From contig JAPFQF010000018.1 in NCBI GenBank assembly GCA_029255365.1, forward strand, positions 1 through 62,170: a stretch of 62,170 bases of DNA, read 5' to 3'. Both the position numbers and the translations under genes were made by a program. A model generated the notes under the pieces. The model saw only the letters and a list, made by a program, of their open reading frames with translations. It ran no database searches and was not told where the DNA came from. Shown in pieces: positions 35,117 through 43,964 of the stretch (the stretch's first letter is position 1; each line of letters opens with the position of its first letter). This DNA is from Candidatus Nitrosopumilus sp. (GTDB taxonomy: Archaea > Thermoproteota > Nitrososphaeria > Nitrososphaerales > Nitrosopumilaceae).

Positions 35117-35893
35117 CTATTTCGCTTTTTTGATTCTGTAGGTACCAGTGTCCAGTCGTTTTTTAGCAAATTTGTAATAGTCTGGAACTATTTCAAAACC
35201 AAGAAATTTTCTTTTAAGGGATTTGCTAACTACTGCAACCTGGCCAGAGCCAAGAAAGGGATCAAATACCAGATCATTTTTTTCGCTTGAATATTCCAGC
35301 AGCTTTTTAATAATTTCTGAAGGAAGTTTGGTCGGGGTTTTTTCATCGCCTGTCCAGTACTCTCTCTTGATGTCCCAGACATCTTCCTTATCCCTATAAT
35401 GAAGGCTCCGACCATCTTTTGTTTTTTCATCTTTTTCGAACCTAGTAAACGGGAAAAATTTTCTCTTCTTGTCATCCTTGCAAACATAAAGACAGTGGTA
35501 GTGAGACGTGACGAATTTTCTTTTAGTGACCACTCCAAACTGATATTTCCAAATTACGTGATTGACGGTGGTAAATCCAACATCATCCAATGCGCATAAA
35601 ATATCTTTGAGGTTATTCCAGCCAGAAAAAACATACATGCTTCCAGAATCCTTCAAAATTCTAAAAGCCTCACTCATCCATGCAAACGTAAAATCATAGT
35701 AATCCTCAGGCTTTATTTCATTGTAGCCCGATAGCACCCTAGAAGCGGTTCTGTTGTAATTTGCTTTTTTTGCCTTGAAGTTTATTGCAAATGGCGGATC
35801 AGTAATTACAAGATCAATTTTATTTTTAGGGATTGACTTCATCCCCTCGATACAATTTTGATTGTAAATGTTGTTAATTTCTATTTTTTTCAT
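35117..35893 (-). CDS. Orphan DNA methyltransferase (N6-adenine/N4-cytosine)
   Basis: A protein of about 258 residues with catalytic motif IV DLVITDPPFAINF at about residue 30 and SAM motif I LVFDPFLGSGQVAVVS near residue 220. The order IV before I is that of beta-group enzymes; DPPF suggests adenine N6. ATG 35893 (MKKIEINNIYNQNCIEGM) is preferred over a TTG four codons upstream. No restriction endonuclease or specificity subunit is adjacent, so it is a solitary methylase. Confidence 0.88.
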   Translation of the reverse strand: MKKIEINNIYNQNCIEGMKSIPKNKIDLVITDPPFAINFKAKKANYNRTASRVLSGYNEIKPEDYYDFTFAWMSEAFRILKDSGSMYVFSGWNNLKDILCALDDVGFTTVNHVIWKYQFGVVTKRKFVTSHYHCLYVCKDDKKRKFFPFTRFEKDEKTKDGRSLHYRDKEDVWDIKREYWTGDEKTPTKLPSEIIKKLLEYSSEKNDLVFDPFLGSGQVAVVSKSLKRKFLGFEIVPDYYKFAKKRLDTGTYRIKKAK

Positions 35894-35986
35894 TTTTAAA
35901 TTCAAGACCCCGTTCTATCTTAATAATGTCGTGGGTATCATACCTGTCAAACAATAAATCATCAATCACACCCCATCAAATAGATC

Positions 35987-38497
35987 TTGAAATTCTCCTG
36001 TCCAAAATGCAAATCAAAAATAGAGATTCAAAAAACATTCAACAAAAAAATGCATGTTTCTTGCGAAAAATGCGGCATTGAGGATTTGTTGGAATTCTCA
36101 AAAAATGCGGACGAGGTGTTTCTAGAATTTCTTTCAAGATTTGACAAAGGGCTAGTGACCGAGGGGGGATTATCCGAAGGTCTCAAGGACGAGGGAATCA
36201 TCAGGGCAGAAAATGAAATCAAGGAGATGATCGGGGAAAACAAGCCAGACAAAATTACTGAGGAAATCCTGTTTTCAAAAAAGGACTATGTTTCACAATA
36301 CAAGGTTTTGAGCAATCCCGAGCCCAAAATGGGCTGCAAGGTAGAAGAATTGGGGCTGGACGAATCAATCACTGAGCACCTCAAGGAACTGAAAATCGAG
36401 CGGTTTTACAAATTTCAAGAGGATGCGATTAAGGAAATAGCATTTGGGGAAAATGTCGTCATCGAGGCACCCACAGCATCAGGAAAGACAGAGGCATTTT
36501 TGATTCCAGTCATTCAAAGAATAAAAAAAGACGCAGTAGGTGGGAATGTTTTTGCAATTTTTGTATACCCTACAAAAGCACTTGCCCGTGATCAACATCC
36601 AAAAATTCAGAAATTTGCAGAAAAAATCGGGGTTCGGGTCAGAGTCTTTGACGGAGATACGAAACAGGAGGAGAGGAGGGAGATAATTGATCATCCTCCA
36701 GAGATTCTAGTTACAAATTTCGATGTATTGCATTATCACATGTGGCATCAGACAAAATTTTCGTCGCTATTGGCATCCACCAGAATTCTCATTATAGACG
36801 AGGCTCACGTCTATTCTGGAATTTTTGGATCAAATGTCCACTACATCATAAAAAGACTGAAGAGAATATGTACCAACAAGTTGCAGTTCGTAGCCGCATC
36901 AGCCACACTTGATGACGCAAAAAGATTCTGTGAAAAACTATTTGGGGAAAAGATGCAGAAAATTCAGGGTTCGGGCAAGAAAGGAAAGACTGACTTTGTA
37001 ATGCTTTTTCCGTCACTCCGCACACAGAGAGCTTTGATGATAGAGTTGACAAAGAAACTTACTGAAAAAAACCACAAAACGATGGTTTTTAACAATTCGC
37101 ATCTGAACTCAGAACTTTTGGCAATGCAGGCAAAAAAACAAAAAGTCAACATCAAAGTCCACAGGGCCGGACTAATGGCAAACTACAGAACGTCAGTTGA
37201 GAGACAGTTCAAAGAAGACAAACTGCAAGCAATCTCGTGCACCCCTACGCTTGAATTAGGCATAGATGTCGGCAACGTGGACTGCGTGATATCATCAACG
37301 ATTCCAGTGAACAGACTGATTCAAAGAATAGGCAGGGCTGCCAGAAAAGGTCAGCGAGGGTATGCGTTTTTGGCATTGGGGAATGATCCGATATCGCAGT
37401 ACTACAAAAACCATCCTGACGACTATTTTGAAGATGTTGAAAAAACATACATCGATCCCAAAAATCCATTTGTTGAGGAATTTCAAGTGCTGGCCATGGC
37501 ATGCGACAGGCCGATATCAAAACACGAGTTAAAGGAGCACCAAGAGATCATCGAACGTCACATAATCAAGGAAAACCTCAAAGAATTCAACAACCGAATT
37601 ATTCCAAATTTCGATAAGATCAGTTCGTTGCTGAACGAATACAGCATAAGAGGGATTGGAAAATCAGTGGACATTTTCCTGGATGGAAAAAAAGTTGGGG
37701 ACAGGGTGCTACCAATCGCGTTGGAGGAATTGCACAAAGACGCAATCTATTTTTTAGCTGGAATGCGTTACAAGGTAAAAGAATTTGACTATCCAGAAAA
37801 AAACTATGCAAAACTCGAAAGAATCCCAAGGGATTACCCGTACTATACAAAGTCATTAACAGAGGAGTGGCCAACTATTGAGACAGTCTTTGAAAAAAGA
37901 AATGCAAACGGCATAGAAGTTGCATTTTGTAAACTGCACATTGAGAAAAAAGTATACGGCTACGTCAACATTGAACTAGGGCAAGAGGTCACACAGGGGG
38001 AAAAAGTCCAACTAGACAATCCGCTGGAATATGATTTCATCACCAAAGGAATCGTATTTCATGCGCCAAGGCCTCTCAAAACAATGGAAGAGTCAGAGGA
38101 TGAAGAATACACCGAAGCCAGCGGGTATCATGCAACAGAACACGTGGTAATTGAAGGAAGCAACATGATAACAGGAGGGGTGTCTCAAGATTTGGGAGGC
38201 ATCTCACTAGGCACCTCAGGCCTGATTTTCATCTATGACGGGGCCATCGGAGGCAGCGGTGCAAGCAAAGCCCTCTACGACAGATTTGAGAAAGCGCTTG
38301 AACGAAGCATGTTCATCATAAAGGAATGCCCTTGCAAAAACGAATCTGGATGTCCAAGGTGTACGTTCTCATACAGATGTGGAAACAACAATGAATATCT
38401 GCACAAATATTCGGCGTTAGAAATTTTGGAGAGGATTAATTCTGGCGAGAAAACAGAGTTGGTAGATCCGACTGAGGGGGACAGGCCGCTGGTATGA
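35987..38497 (+). CDS. DEAD/DEAH-box helicase with C-terminal DUF1998 cysteine domain (MrfA/Hrq1-like)
   Basis: An 836-residue superfamily 2 helicase. The N-terminus carries a four-Cys zinc ribbon (CPKC...CEKC). Helicase motifs follow: APTASGKTEAF (I), IIDEAHVYSG (II), AASATLDDA (III), and QRIGRAARKGQRG (VI). The C-terminus is DUF1998, with CPCKNESGCPRCTFSYRC cysteines. Bacterial MrfA and fungal Hrq1 with this layout act in repair of DNA crosslinks. It starts at TTG 35987, divergent from the methylase. The added N-terminal zinc ribbon is not in all homologues. Confidence 0.88.
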   Translation: MKFSCPKCKSKIEIQKTFNKKMHVSCEKCGIEDLLEFSKNADEVFLEFLSRFDKGLVTEGGLSEGLKDEGIIRAENEIKEMIGENKPDKITEEILFSKKDYVSQYKVLSNPEPKMGCKVEELGLDESITEHLKELKIERFYKFQEDAIKEIAFGENVVIEAPTASGKTEAFLIPVIQRIKKDAVGGNVFAIFVYPTKALARDQHPKIQKFAEKIGVRVRVFDGDTKQEERREIIDHPPEILVTNFDVLHYHMWHQTKFSSLLASTRILIIDEAHVYSGIFGSNVHYIIKRLKRICTNKLQFVAASATLDDAKRFCEKLFGEKMQKIQGSGKKGKTDFVMLFPSLRTQRALMIELTKKLTEKNHKTMVFNNSHLNSELLAMQAKKQKVNIKVHRAGLMANYRTSVERQFKEDKLQAISCTPTLELGIDVGNVDCVISSTIPVNRLIQRIGRAARKGQRGYAFLALGNDPISQYYKNHPDDYFEDVEKTYIDPKNPFVEEFQVLAMACDRPISKHELKEHQEIIERHIIKENLKEFNNRIIPNFDKISSLLNEYSIRGIGKSVDIFLDGKKVGDRVLPIALEELHKDAIYFLAGMRYKVKEFDYPEKNYAKLERIPRDYPYYTKSLTEEWPTIETVFEKRNANGIEVAFCKLHIEKKVYGYVNIELGQEVTQGEKVQLDNPLEYDFITKGIVFHAPRPLKTMEESEDEEYTEASGYHATEHVVIEGSNMITGGVSQDLGGISLGTSGLIFIYDGAIGGSGASKALYDRFEKALERSMFIIKECPCKNESGCPRCTFSYRCGNNNEYLHKYSALEILERINSGEKTELVDPTEGDRPLV

Positions 38498-38539
38498 TTA
38501 ATCAATACGGGATAAATACAGCAAGAATCTAGAATCAGC

Positions 38540-39370
38540 ATGGAAAAGGTTGCTCTTGTAACAGGTAGTTCGTCCGGAATTGGATTAGAGACAGCGTTGT
38601 CATTGGCCAGAGACGGATACCGCACGTTTGCCAGCATGAGAAATATTGAAAAAGCGCCAGAATTGGAGCACGCTGCAAAAAAAGAGAATCTTTCAATCGA
38701 GGTGATCGAACTGGATGTGGACAAAGAAGAATCAATTGTTTCGGCAATCAAAAAAATCATCACAGACTGCGGAAGATTGGACGTACTAGTCAACAATGCA
38801 GGATACGGGCAGTTTGGATGTACAGAAGACGTAACAGTAGATGATTTTAGAAAACAGTTTGAGACAAATTTTTTCAGCGTTGTTAGAATTATTCAGGAAG
38901 TCGCCCCAATTATGAGAAAACAAAAATCAGGAAACATCATCAACATCAGTTCGGTTGTAGGGCGAATTGGACTACCAGGATCTCCAGCTTACATCAGCTC
39001 AAAATTTGCACTAGAGGGGCTAGGCGAATGTTTGAGATATGAGCTCGGTCAGTTCGGAATTAAAACTACGATGATCGAGCCAGGGGTAATCAAAACTAAC
39101 TTTTTTAATTCAATGAAAATTTCAGAACCAAAGACAGACCCAAAATACAAGAACCTGACTGATCACATACTTTCAGGATTAAAGATGATGGCAGAGCTAG
39201 GAACCCCGCCTTCCAAAGTTGCAGATGTGGTCATGAAGGCAATTCATGATGATGAAATGTTGCCACGATACATCGTTGGAACTGATGCGGCCATGTTCAT
39301 GGAGGCAAAAAGGACAAAAACAGACCTAGAATTTGAGAAATACATGAGTAAAGAGATATTTCCGGGCTGA
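38540..39370 (+). CDS. Short-chain dehydrogenase/reductase
   Basis: A 276-residue SDR enzyme with the nucleotide-binding VTGSSSGIGLETALSLA, the NNAG segment VLVNNAGYGQFG, the active-site Ser in NIINISSVVGRIG and the Y-x-x-x-K in PAYISSKFALEGL. PG-loop EPGVIKTNFF follows. The cofactor is NAD(P)H; the substrate is unknown. It stands alone between the helicase and topoisomerase genes. Confidence 0.92.
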   Translation: MEKVALVTGSSSGIGLETALSLARDGYRTFASMRNIEKAPELEHAAKKENLSIEVIELDVDKEESIVSAIKKIITDCGRLDVLVNNAGYGQFGCTEDVTVDDFRKQFETNFFSVVRIIQEVAPIMRKQKSGNIINISSVVGRIGLPGSPAYISSKFALEGLGECLRYELGQFGIKTTMIEPGVIKTNFFNSMKISEPKTDPKYKNLTDHILSGLKMMAELGTPPSKVADVVMKAIHDDEMLPRYIVGTDAAMFMEAKRTKTDLEFEKYMSKEIFPG

Positions 39371-39444
39371 CATCGTACTACGCTAAATTGATATACAGAT
39401 GGAACAGAATTTCATCAAAGTCCGCAATTATAACATGAAATGAT

Positions 39445-41106
39445 ATGAAATGGAAAACTCTGCAACACAATGGAATCCTGTTTCCTCCGGCATATGAGGC
39501 CCAGGGAATCAAGATAAAGATCAAAGGGGATGCGGTAAATCTTGATTTAGACCAAGAGGAGATGGTGTATCAGTGGGCTAAAAAAAAAGACACGCCATAT
39601 GCTCAAGACAAGGTGTTTCGAAAGAATTTCACTGCAGATTTTGCCAAAACTCTAGATTCAAAATTTAAAAAAATATCATATGAGGATATTGATTTTTCAA
39701 ACGCCTTCAAAATAGTTGACAAGGAAAAAGACCTCAGGGAGATGATGAGCAAGGAAGAGAAGAAATTCCTTGCCGTAAAGAGAAAAGAACTCCGAGAAAA
39801 ACTAAAGGAGCGATTCGGAATTGCAATCATGGACGGGGAAAAAGTCGAAGTTGGAAACTACATGGCAGAGCCACCAGGCATATTCATTGGAAGGGGAGAG
39901 CACCCGCTCAGAGGCAAATGGAAGCCTCGAGTTACTACAAAAGATGTCACACTGAATCTCGGAAAAGAGGCCAAAGTGCCAGAGGGGAAATGGGGGAAAA
40001 TAATTCACGACAAGGATTCAATGTGGTTGGCAAGTTGGATGGATTTTCTAACACAGAAAAGAAAATACGTTTGGCTTGCAGACAGTTCAGGATTAAAGCA
40101 AGACAGAGACAAAGAAAAATATGAAAAGGCAGTAAAGCTTGCAAAAGAAATCGACAAGATAAAGGACAGAATTGTCAAAGACATGAAAAGTAAGAATCCA
40201 AACGAGAGCAGAATCGCCACTGCCTGCTATTTGATTTACAGAACTGCCATGAGGGTGGGAGACGAAAAAGATCCAGACGAGGCAGACACGGTGGGAGCCA
40301 CGACTTTGAGAAAAGAGCACATCAAAATTACACCAAATGCAATAGAGTTTGATTTTCTAGGTAAAGACAGCGTCAGATGGCAAGAGACAGTTGCTGCAGA
40401 GGGTCACGATAAACAATTTCATGAAAACCTTAAAAAATTGATAGAAAAGAAAAATCCAAAAGATGAGATTTTTGACAACATCACTTCAAGGCATGTCAAC
40501 CAGTATTATTCCAGCATTGTAAAGGGACTAACAGCAAAAGTGTTCAGAACATATCTTGCAACAGAGGTAGTGAAAAAATATCTTGTAGCACATGACGACA
40601 TCAAAGGAAAGAGTGCAACTGAGAAGATATACCATGCAAAGTTGGCAAACCTAGAGGCTGCCATGATGTGCAATCACAAGAGAACAATCCCCAAAACATT
40701 CGAAGAGTCACTGCAAAAGAAGCGGGATTCTTTGAAAAATGTAGAAAAGGAGGAGGCCTGGAAAAAAACCCAAGAAACTCTCAAAAAACTGGAAGCAAAT
40801 GCCGCGAAAACAGACGCTCAAAAGAAAAGCAAAGTCAAAAGAATCAAGACGCTAAATGATCAAATTAAAAAACAAAAAATTAAACACAAAGAAAGGATAG
40901 AAAAACTAGGATTGCAGCTTGATCTGTCTGAAAAAACTAAAGATTACAACATCGGAACATCCCTGAGAAACTACATAGACCCCCGTGTTTTCAAAGCATG
41001 GACAAACGAGGTAGGTGCGGAATGGGAAAAACTCTACACATCTGCGTTACAAAAGAAATTCCTTTGGGTCAAAAACGAAAATGTGGCCTGGAAGGATTTA
41101 AAATAA
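39445..41106 (+). CDS. DNA topoisomerase IB (eukaryote-type)
   Basis: A 553-residue topoisomerase that relaxes supercoils through a 3'-phosphotyrosine. The core (KWKTLQHNGILFPPAYE, GRGEHPLRGKWKPR, YRTAMRVGDEKDPDEADTVGATTLR, HVNQYYSSIVKGLTAKVFRTY) matches eukaryotic topo I. A coiled-coil linker at about 415-490 precedes the catalytic Tyr in SLRNYIDPR (Tyr about 510). Among archaea this enzyme is characteristic of Thaumarchaeota. The N-terminal regulatory region of eukaryotic enzymes is missing. Confidence 0.95.
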   Translation: MKWKTLQHNGILFPPAYEAQGIKIKIKGDAVNLDLDQEEMVYQWAKKKDTPYAQDKVFRKNFTADFAKTLDSKFKKISYEDIDFSNAFKIVDKEKDLREMMSKEEKKFLAVKRKELREKLKERFGIAIMDGEKVEVGNYMAEPPGIFIGRGEHPLRGKWKPRVTTKDVTLNLGKEAKVPEGKWGKIIHDKDSMWLASWMDFLTQKRKYVWLADSSGLKQDRDKEKYEKAVKLAKEIDKIKDRIVKDMKSKNPNESRIATACYLIYRTAMRVGDEKDPDEADTVGATTLRKEHIKITPNAIEFDFLGKDSVRWQETVAAEGHDKQFHENLKKLIEKKNPKDEIFDNITSRHVNQYYSSIVKGLTAKVFRTYLATEVVKKYLVAHDDIKGKSATEKIYHAKLANLEAAMMCNHKRTIPKTFEESLQKKRDSLKNVEKEEAWKKTQETLKKLEANAAKTDAQKKSKVKRIKTLNDQIKKQKIKHKERIEKLGLQLDLSEKTKDYNIGTSLRNYIDPRVFKAWTNEVGAEWEKLYTSALQKKFLWVKNENVAWKDLK

Positions 41107-41149
41107 AATTAGAATCATTTAATTTCCCAAATTTTTGACCATATGTTAT

Positions 41150-41264
41150 GCCGGGGTAGCTCAGCCTGGTTAGAGTGCCAGTACAATTGGTAAACTCTAA
41201 CGGTTCTCCAACTAAGGCAATACTCATAATCTGGAGGTCGTGGGTTCGAAACCCATCCCCGGCA
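41150..41264 (+). tRNA. tRNA-Met (CAT), elongator type, with intron
   Basis: Splicing out 41182-41221 gives a 75-nt tRNA with all stems: acceptor GCCGGGG/CCCCGGC, D-stem GCTC/GAGT, anticodon stem CCAGA/TCTGG, loop CTCATAA, five-base variable loop and T-stem GTGGG/CCCAT with loop TTCGAAA. The discriminator is A and CCA is not encoded. The anticodon is CAT. Elongator Met is likely; an Ile-tRNA with modified C34 (read as AUA) is the alternative. Confidence 0.93.
41182..41221 (+). other. Non-canonical tRNA intron, 40 nt, within the anticodon stem
   Basis: The intron lies between tRNA positions 30 and 31. A bulge-helix-bulge is present: exon TGCC pairs with intron GGCA (four bp), with three-base bulges AG|T at the 5' site and AT|A at the 3' site, flanked by exon GAG/CTC pairing. 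Cleavage after the second base of each bulge gives exactly the mature tRNA. Confidence 0.88.
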
Positions 41265-41547
41265 CACATTATTCTACATCATTAAATTCAAGATCTCAAA
41301 TTACAGGTTCAAAACTATGCCAAATTAGATCATTTTTGGAAAATTACTAGTTTGAAACCCTATCAGAGTACATAACTATGCAGAACTAGGCAGTTTTTTA
41401 CGGCATCAAACTAAAAGTATGATACCGCAATTGGGTTCAACTCCGGCAGGATTCAGCCACCATTTTGGGGATAGAAATGAACGCAGATAGATGTAAAAGT
41501 AAAAATTTTGTTTAAATCATTTAATGTAAGATAATGATTAAAAAATA
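41265..41547. other. Intergenic region with degenerate repeats
   Basis: No gene seen. Two imperfect copies of actatgc-x-aa-x-tag occur near 41310 and 41383. An imperfect hairpin cggcatca/tgataccg lies near 41402-41430, followed by gggttcaactccggc and gattcagccacca, which look like a tRNA T-arm and 3' end but have no matching 5' half. A TATA-rich stretch precedes the gene at 41548. Confidence 0.45.
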
Positions 41548-42234
41548 ATGCAAAAAGACAGATTATCTGAATGGTTTGTACCAAAATTTGGTTCTCAGAA
41601 TTTTAGATTATCAATAGGGATTTTATTTCTACCATACACTGGAATGGTGATATCCTTTGCCATATGGGGTTCTCTTTCAGTAGAATCTAGTCTTGACAGG
41701 ATAGTATCTATTAGTTTGCTCTATTTTTTTGCAATCGGCATATCAGCACATTGTCTTGATGCATTAGGAAGTAAGAAAAAGCCTTGGGGGGATATGTCAC
41801 GATCAAAGCTTTGGATAGCATCAATAATTTCTTTGATCATATCATTTTCTGTTGGATTGTATTACGCGTTTTTAGATTCTTGGTTACTGATTCCAATAGG
41901 AATAGCTGAAGGATTTTTTCTTTTTACATATAATCTTGAATTATTTCGTGGTAAATTTCACAACAATTTATCATTTGTAATCTCTTGGGGAATTTTACCT
42001 GTTTTTGCAGGAGCTGCAATTCAATCAAATTCCATATCTGTCGAAACCATAATATTTTCTGCAATTGCTGGTCTTGTAAGTTATGTTTTGATTGTTACAT
42101 CTAGAAATTATAAAGAACTAAAACGACAAAATGCAGATTATAAGATATATTACAAAAAAGAAGTGATTCTCAAAATTACAAGTTCTGTTGTAATATTTAG
42201 CACAATCTTCTTTATTGCTATAAGGTACCTTTAA
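41548..42234 (+). CDS. Polytopic membrane protein, UbiA-like in layout
   Basis: A 228-residue membrane protein with about seven hydrophobic segments. Between segments are GISAHCLDALGSKKKPWG and FLFTYNLELFRGKFHNN. An AHxxD pair and a YNxE-x-F-x-G-x-x-H pattern recur in a family of membrane proteins that resemble prenyltransferases in topology. The classical UbiA aspartate-rich motif NDxxDxxxD is not visible, so catalytic prenyl transfer is unproven. It is 24 bp upstream of a UbiC-like gene, suggesting co-transcription. Confidence 0.55.
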   Translation: MQKDRLSEWFVPKFGSQNFRLSIGILFLPYTGMVISFAIWGSLSVESSLDRIVSISLLYFFAIGISAHCLDALGSKKKPWGDMSRSKLWIASIISLIISFSVGLYYAFLDSWLLIPIGIAEGFFLFTYNLELFRGKFHNNLSFVISWGILPVFAGAAIQSNSISVETIIFSAIAGLVSYVLIVTSRNYKELKRQNADYKIYYKKEVILKITSSVVIFSTIFFIAIRYL

Positions 42235-42258
42235 TTCATTAAAACACAAAAATATTGT

Positions 42259-42696
42259 ATGAATGTATTTTCTGAAGATTTGTTAAACAGGATATTAGAT
42301 GCTCCAGTAGGCAAGGTAGTTTCTGTTCTTAGAGATACTCATGATGGCAATATCAAACTTGAAGTAATTGAACAAAACACTGTACTCCCTAACCAATTTG
42401 TGAGAAAAGTATCAATTACGGCAGGTGGGTTTCCAGTGATAAAAGCTATCGTAAAATTTGACTCTACTATATTGCCTGAAGTAATCATGGCTGAACTTTT
42501 AAAGAAAAAACAAGGTGTTGGGGATATTCTTAATGTAAATAATATCAATGCAACTAGAAATGGTATTTCCTTGAATCGTAATCATGACGAGAATAAAGTG
42601 ACAAGAGAATATGAAATCATTTACAATGGAATTGTTTGGTTTACCATAATAGAAGAAATAAGGTTAGATAATCTTGGTTCCAACAATAATGCTTGA
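42259..42696 (+). CDS. Chorismate pyruvate-lyase-like protein (UbiC/DUF98 fold)
   Basis: A 145-residue protein. The order FVRKVSITAGGFPVIKAIVKFD, then LLKKKQGVGDIL, then REYEIIYNGIVWFTIIEEIRL matches chorismate-lyase-fold proteins: an Arg-containing strand, a G-x-G-x-I-L turn and a closing R-x-Y...IxE segment. UbiC converts chorismate to 4-hydroxybenzoate. The active-site match is partial and the protein is shorter than bacterial UbiC (about 165). Its end overlaps the convergent methyltransferase gene by 33 bp. Confidence 0.6.
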   Translation: MNVFSEDLLNRILDAPVGKVVSVLRDTHDGNIKLEVIEQNTVLPNQFVRKVSITAGGFPVIKAIVKFDSTILPEVIMAELLKKKQGVGDILNVNNINATRNGISLNRNHDENKVTREYEIIYNGIVWFTIIEEIRLDNLGSNNNA

Positions 42697-43347
42697 AGAT
42701 CCCAATGTCAAATCCTGCTTGAATGTTTTTAATCCACAAGCCTTCATAGACTCTTCATATTCTTGCACCCAATTTGTATTTCTTATTAGAATAGGTAATT
42801 CGACAAATACTTGTCTCCAATTTGGGATAAAAAATCCTACCACATGAAGAACCTTAAAATAAAAATTCCACATTTTTTGTATTAGTTTGTTTTTTGGATA
42901 TGTAAAATCATGAAGAATTATTTTCCCGCCAACATTAAGGTGCTCAAGACAATTTTTGATCAGTACATCAGATGTGCAATATTTTGGCAGGTATGATGCA
43001 GTAATACAATCAAATTTCTCCCCCAGATTGAGTTTCTCAGCATCCTGAACTACAAAAGAGATATTTTTGTATGACTTTGATTTTTCTTTTGCTTTTTCAA
43101 GATAATTCTTGGTGATGTCTACGCCTGTAATTTTCGCGTTTGGAATTTTTTGTGCAATTTGTCTTGTAAGGATGCCAGTCCCACAAGCAAGATCTAACAC
43201 TGTTTTTTCAGTTGATAATTGTTCTAAAATTTTATGTTTCCAAAAACTATCTCTTCCAAAAGTGGTCCAATTGACTATTACATCGTACGAATTAGCAGTA
43301 TTGTTAAAAAATATTGGGACAAGATTTTTTGCACTTTTTTTATTCAT
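42664..43347 (-). CDS. Class I SAM-dependent methyltransferase (UbiE-like)
   Basis: A 227-residue methyltransferase with VLDLACGTGILTRQIA (motif I), TGVDITKNYLEKA, FDCITASYLPKYC and LNVGGKIILHDFTYPKN. The motif-I form and the HDFTYP segment are close to UbiE/MenG enzymes. It converges on the UbiC-like gene with a 33-bp overlap of coding ends. It differs from the methyltransferase at 32487. Substrate unknown; small aromatic or quinone-like molecules are possible given the neighbours. Confidence 0.75.
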   Translation of the reverse strand: MNKKSAKNLVPIFFNNTANSYDVIVNWTTFGRDSFWKHKILEQLSTEKTVLDLACGTGILTRQIAQKIPNAKITGVDITKNYLEKAKEKSKSYKNISFVVQDAEKLNLGEKFDCITASYLPKYCTSDVLIKNCLEHLNVGGKIILHDFTYPKNKLIQKMWNFYFKVLHVVGFFIPNWRQVFVELPILIRNTNWVQEYEESMKACGLKTFKQDLTLGSSSIIVGTKII

Positions 43348-43472
43348 GATAATTGTTAAATTTTTTATTTAATGTACTTTCAGTTAGCATATTTTTGCAA
43401 AATTACCATTTCAGCATCCCTCATAATTCAATAAATCTAAAAACTAATCTACTATGGCGTTTAAGTCAGGAC

Positions 43473-43661
43473 ATGACAAGTTATACAGTACAAGTGAATA
43501 CGATTCACAAAAAATTCACTGACGCGTTAAAAAAAGCAAAAACAAGACAGACAATCAACAAGGTATACAGTGCTCACAGAAAAGATCATGAGAGATTGCT
43601 CAAAACACATCTGGCTGAAGAAATGAGGCAGATAAAGAAAGCCAAAGCACAGTTGGATTAA
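43473..43661 (+). CDS. Small basic helical protein, 62 aa
   Basis: The gene is read from ATG 43473 (MTSYTVQVNTIHKKFTDALK), though the frame is open to 43353; the upstream part is hydrophobic and unlike the rest, and a TATA-like aataaatct about 45 bp before fits the shorter form. The product is Lys/Arg-rich and almost entirely helical, with RQTINKVYSAHRKDHERLLK. No family recognised; a nucleic-acid-binding role is possible but unproven. Confidence 0.5.
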   Translation: MTSYTVQVNTIHKKFTDALKKAKTRQTINKVYSAHRKDHERLLKTHLAEEMRQIKKAKAQLD

Positions 43662-43964
43662 TCAAAAATTTTTCTTTTTTTTCAGAGTAAAGAGGCGTTG
43701 CAAAGGATCTTTTTGCAAAAATAAGGTTTTATCTTCTTTCCGTATAATCAAACATCATCACGGATTACTATATGGTTTTCAAATTATTTTTGGGATGTGT
43801 TAGTAACAAGGTAAGTCAGATGGCAAAATGCCCTGTAATGATTATAAAATAAGATGCAGATTATCTAAACTACCACGCAAATAATTTTGAAAAAATAGAA
43901 TCATGATCTTACAATACGCTTAAGTTAGTAATAATCTACATAGTCCTCCTAACGATTATGAAGT
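43662..43964. other. Intergenic region with a decayed gene
   Basis: AT-rich, mostly without coding capacity. It contains a universal-stress-protein C-terminal remnant (43772-43852). Nothing else recognised; a T-rich run follows the stop of the 62-residue gene and may end its transcript. Confidence 0.5.
43772..43852 (+). pseudogene. Universal stress protein (UspA) C-terminal remnant
   Basis: The plus strand encodes VFKLFLGCVSNKVSQMAKCP then VMIIK and a stop. This is the end of a UspA domain: (L)G-S/x-V-S-x-x-V-x-x-x-A-x-C-P-V-x-I-V. Only about 26 residues remain; no open upstream frame carries the rest of the fold. It points to loss of a stress protein gene here. Confidence 0.6.

Noticed and set aside
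41069-41269. 66-residue minus-strand frame across tRNA-Met
   Set aside because: It covers the tRNA and the topoisomerase end; tRNA antisense frames commonly open by chance.
43353-43472. Longer N-terminus for the 62-residue gene
   Set aside because: The added part is hydrophobic and unlike the rest; the ATG at 43473 has better promoter spacing.
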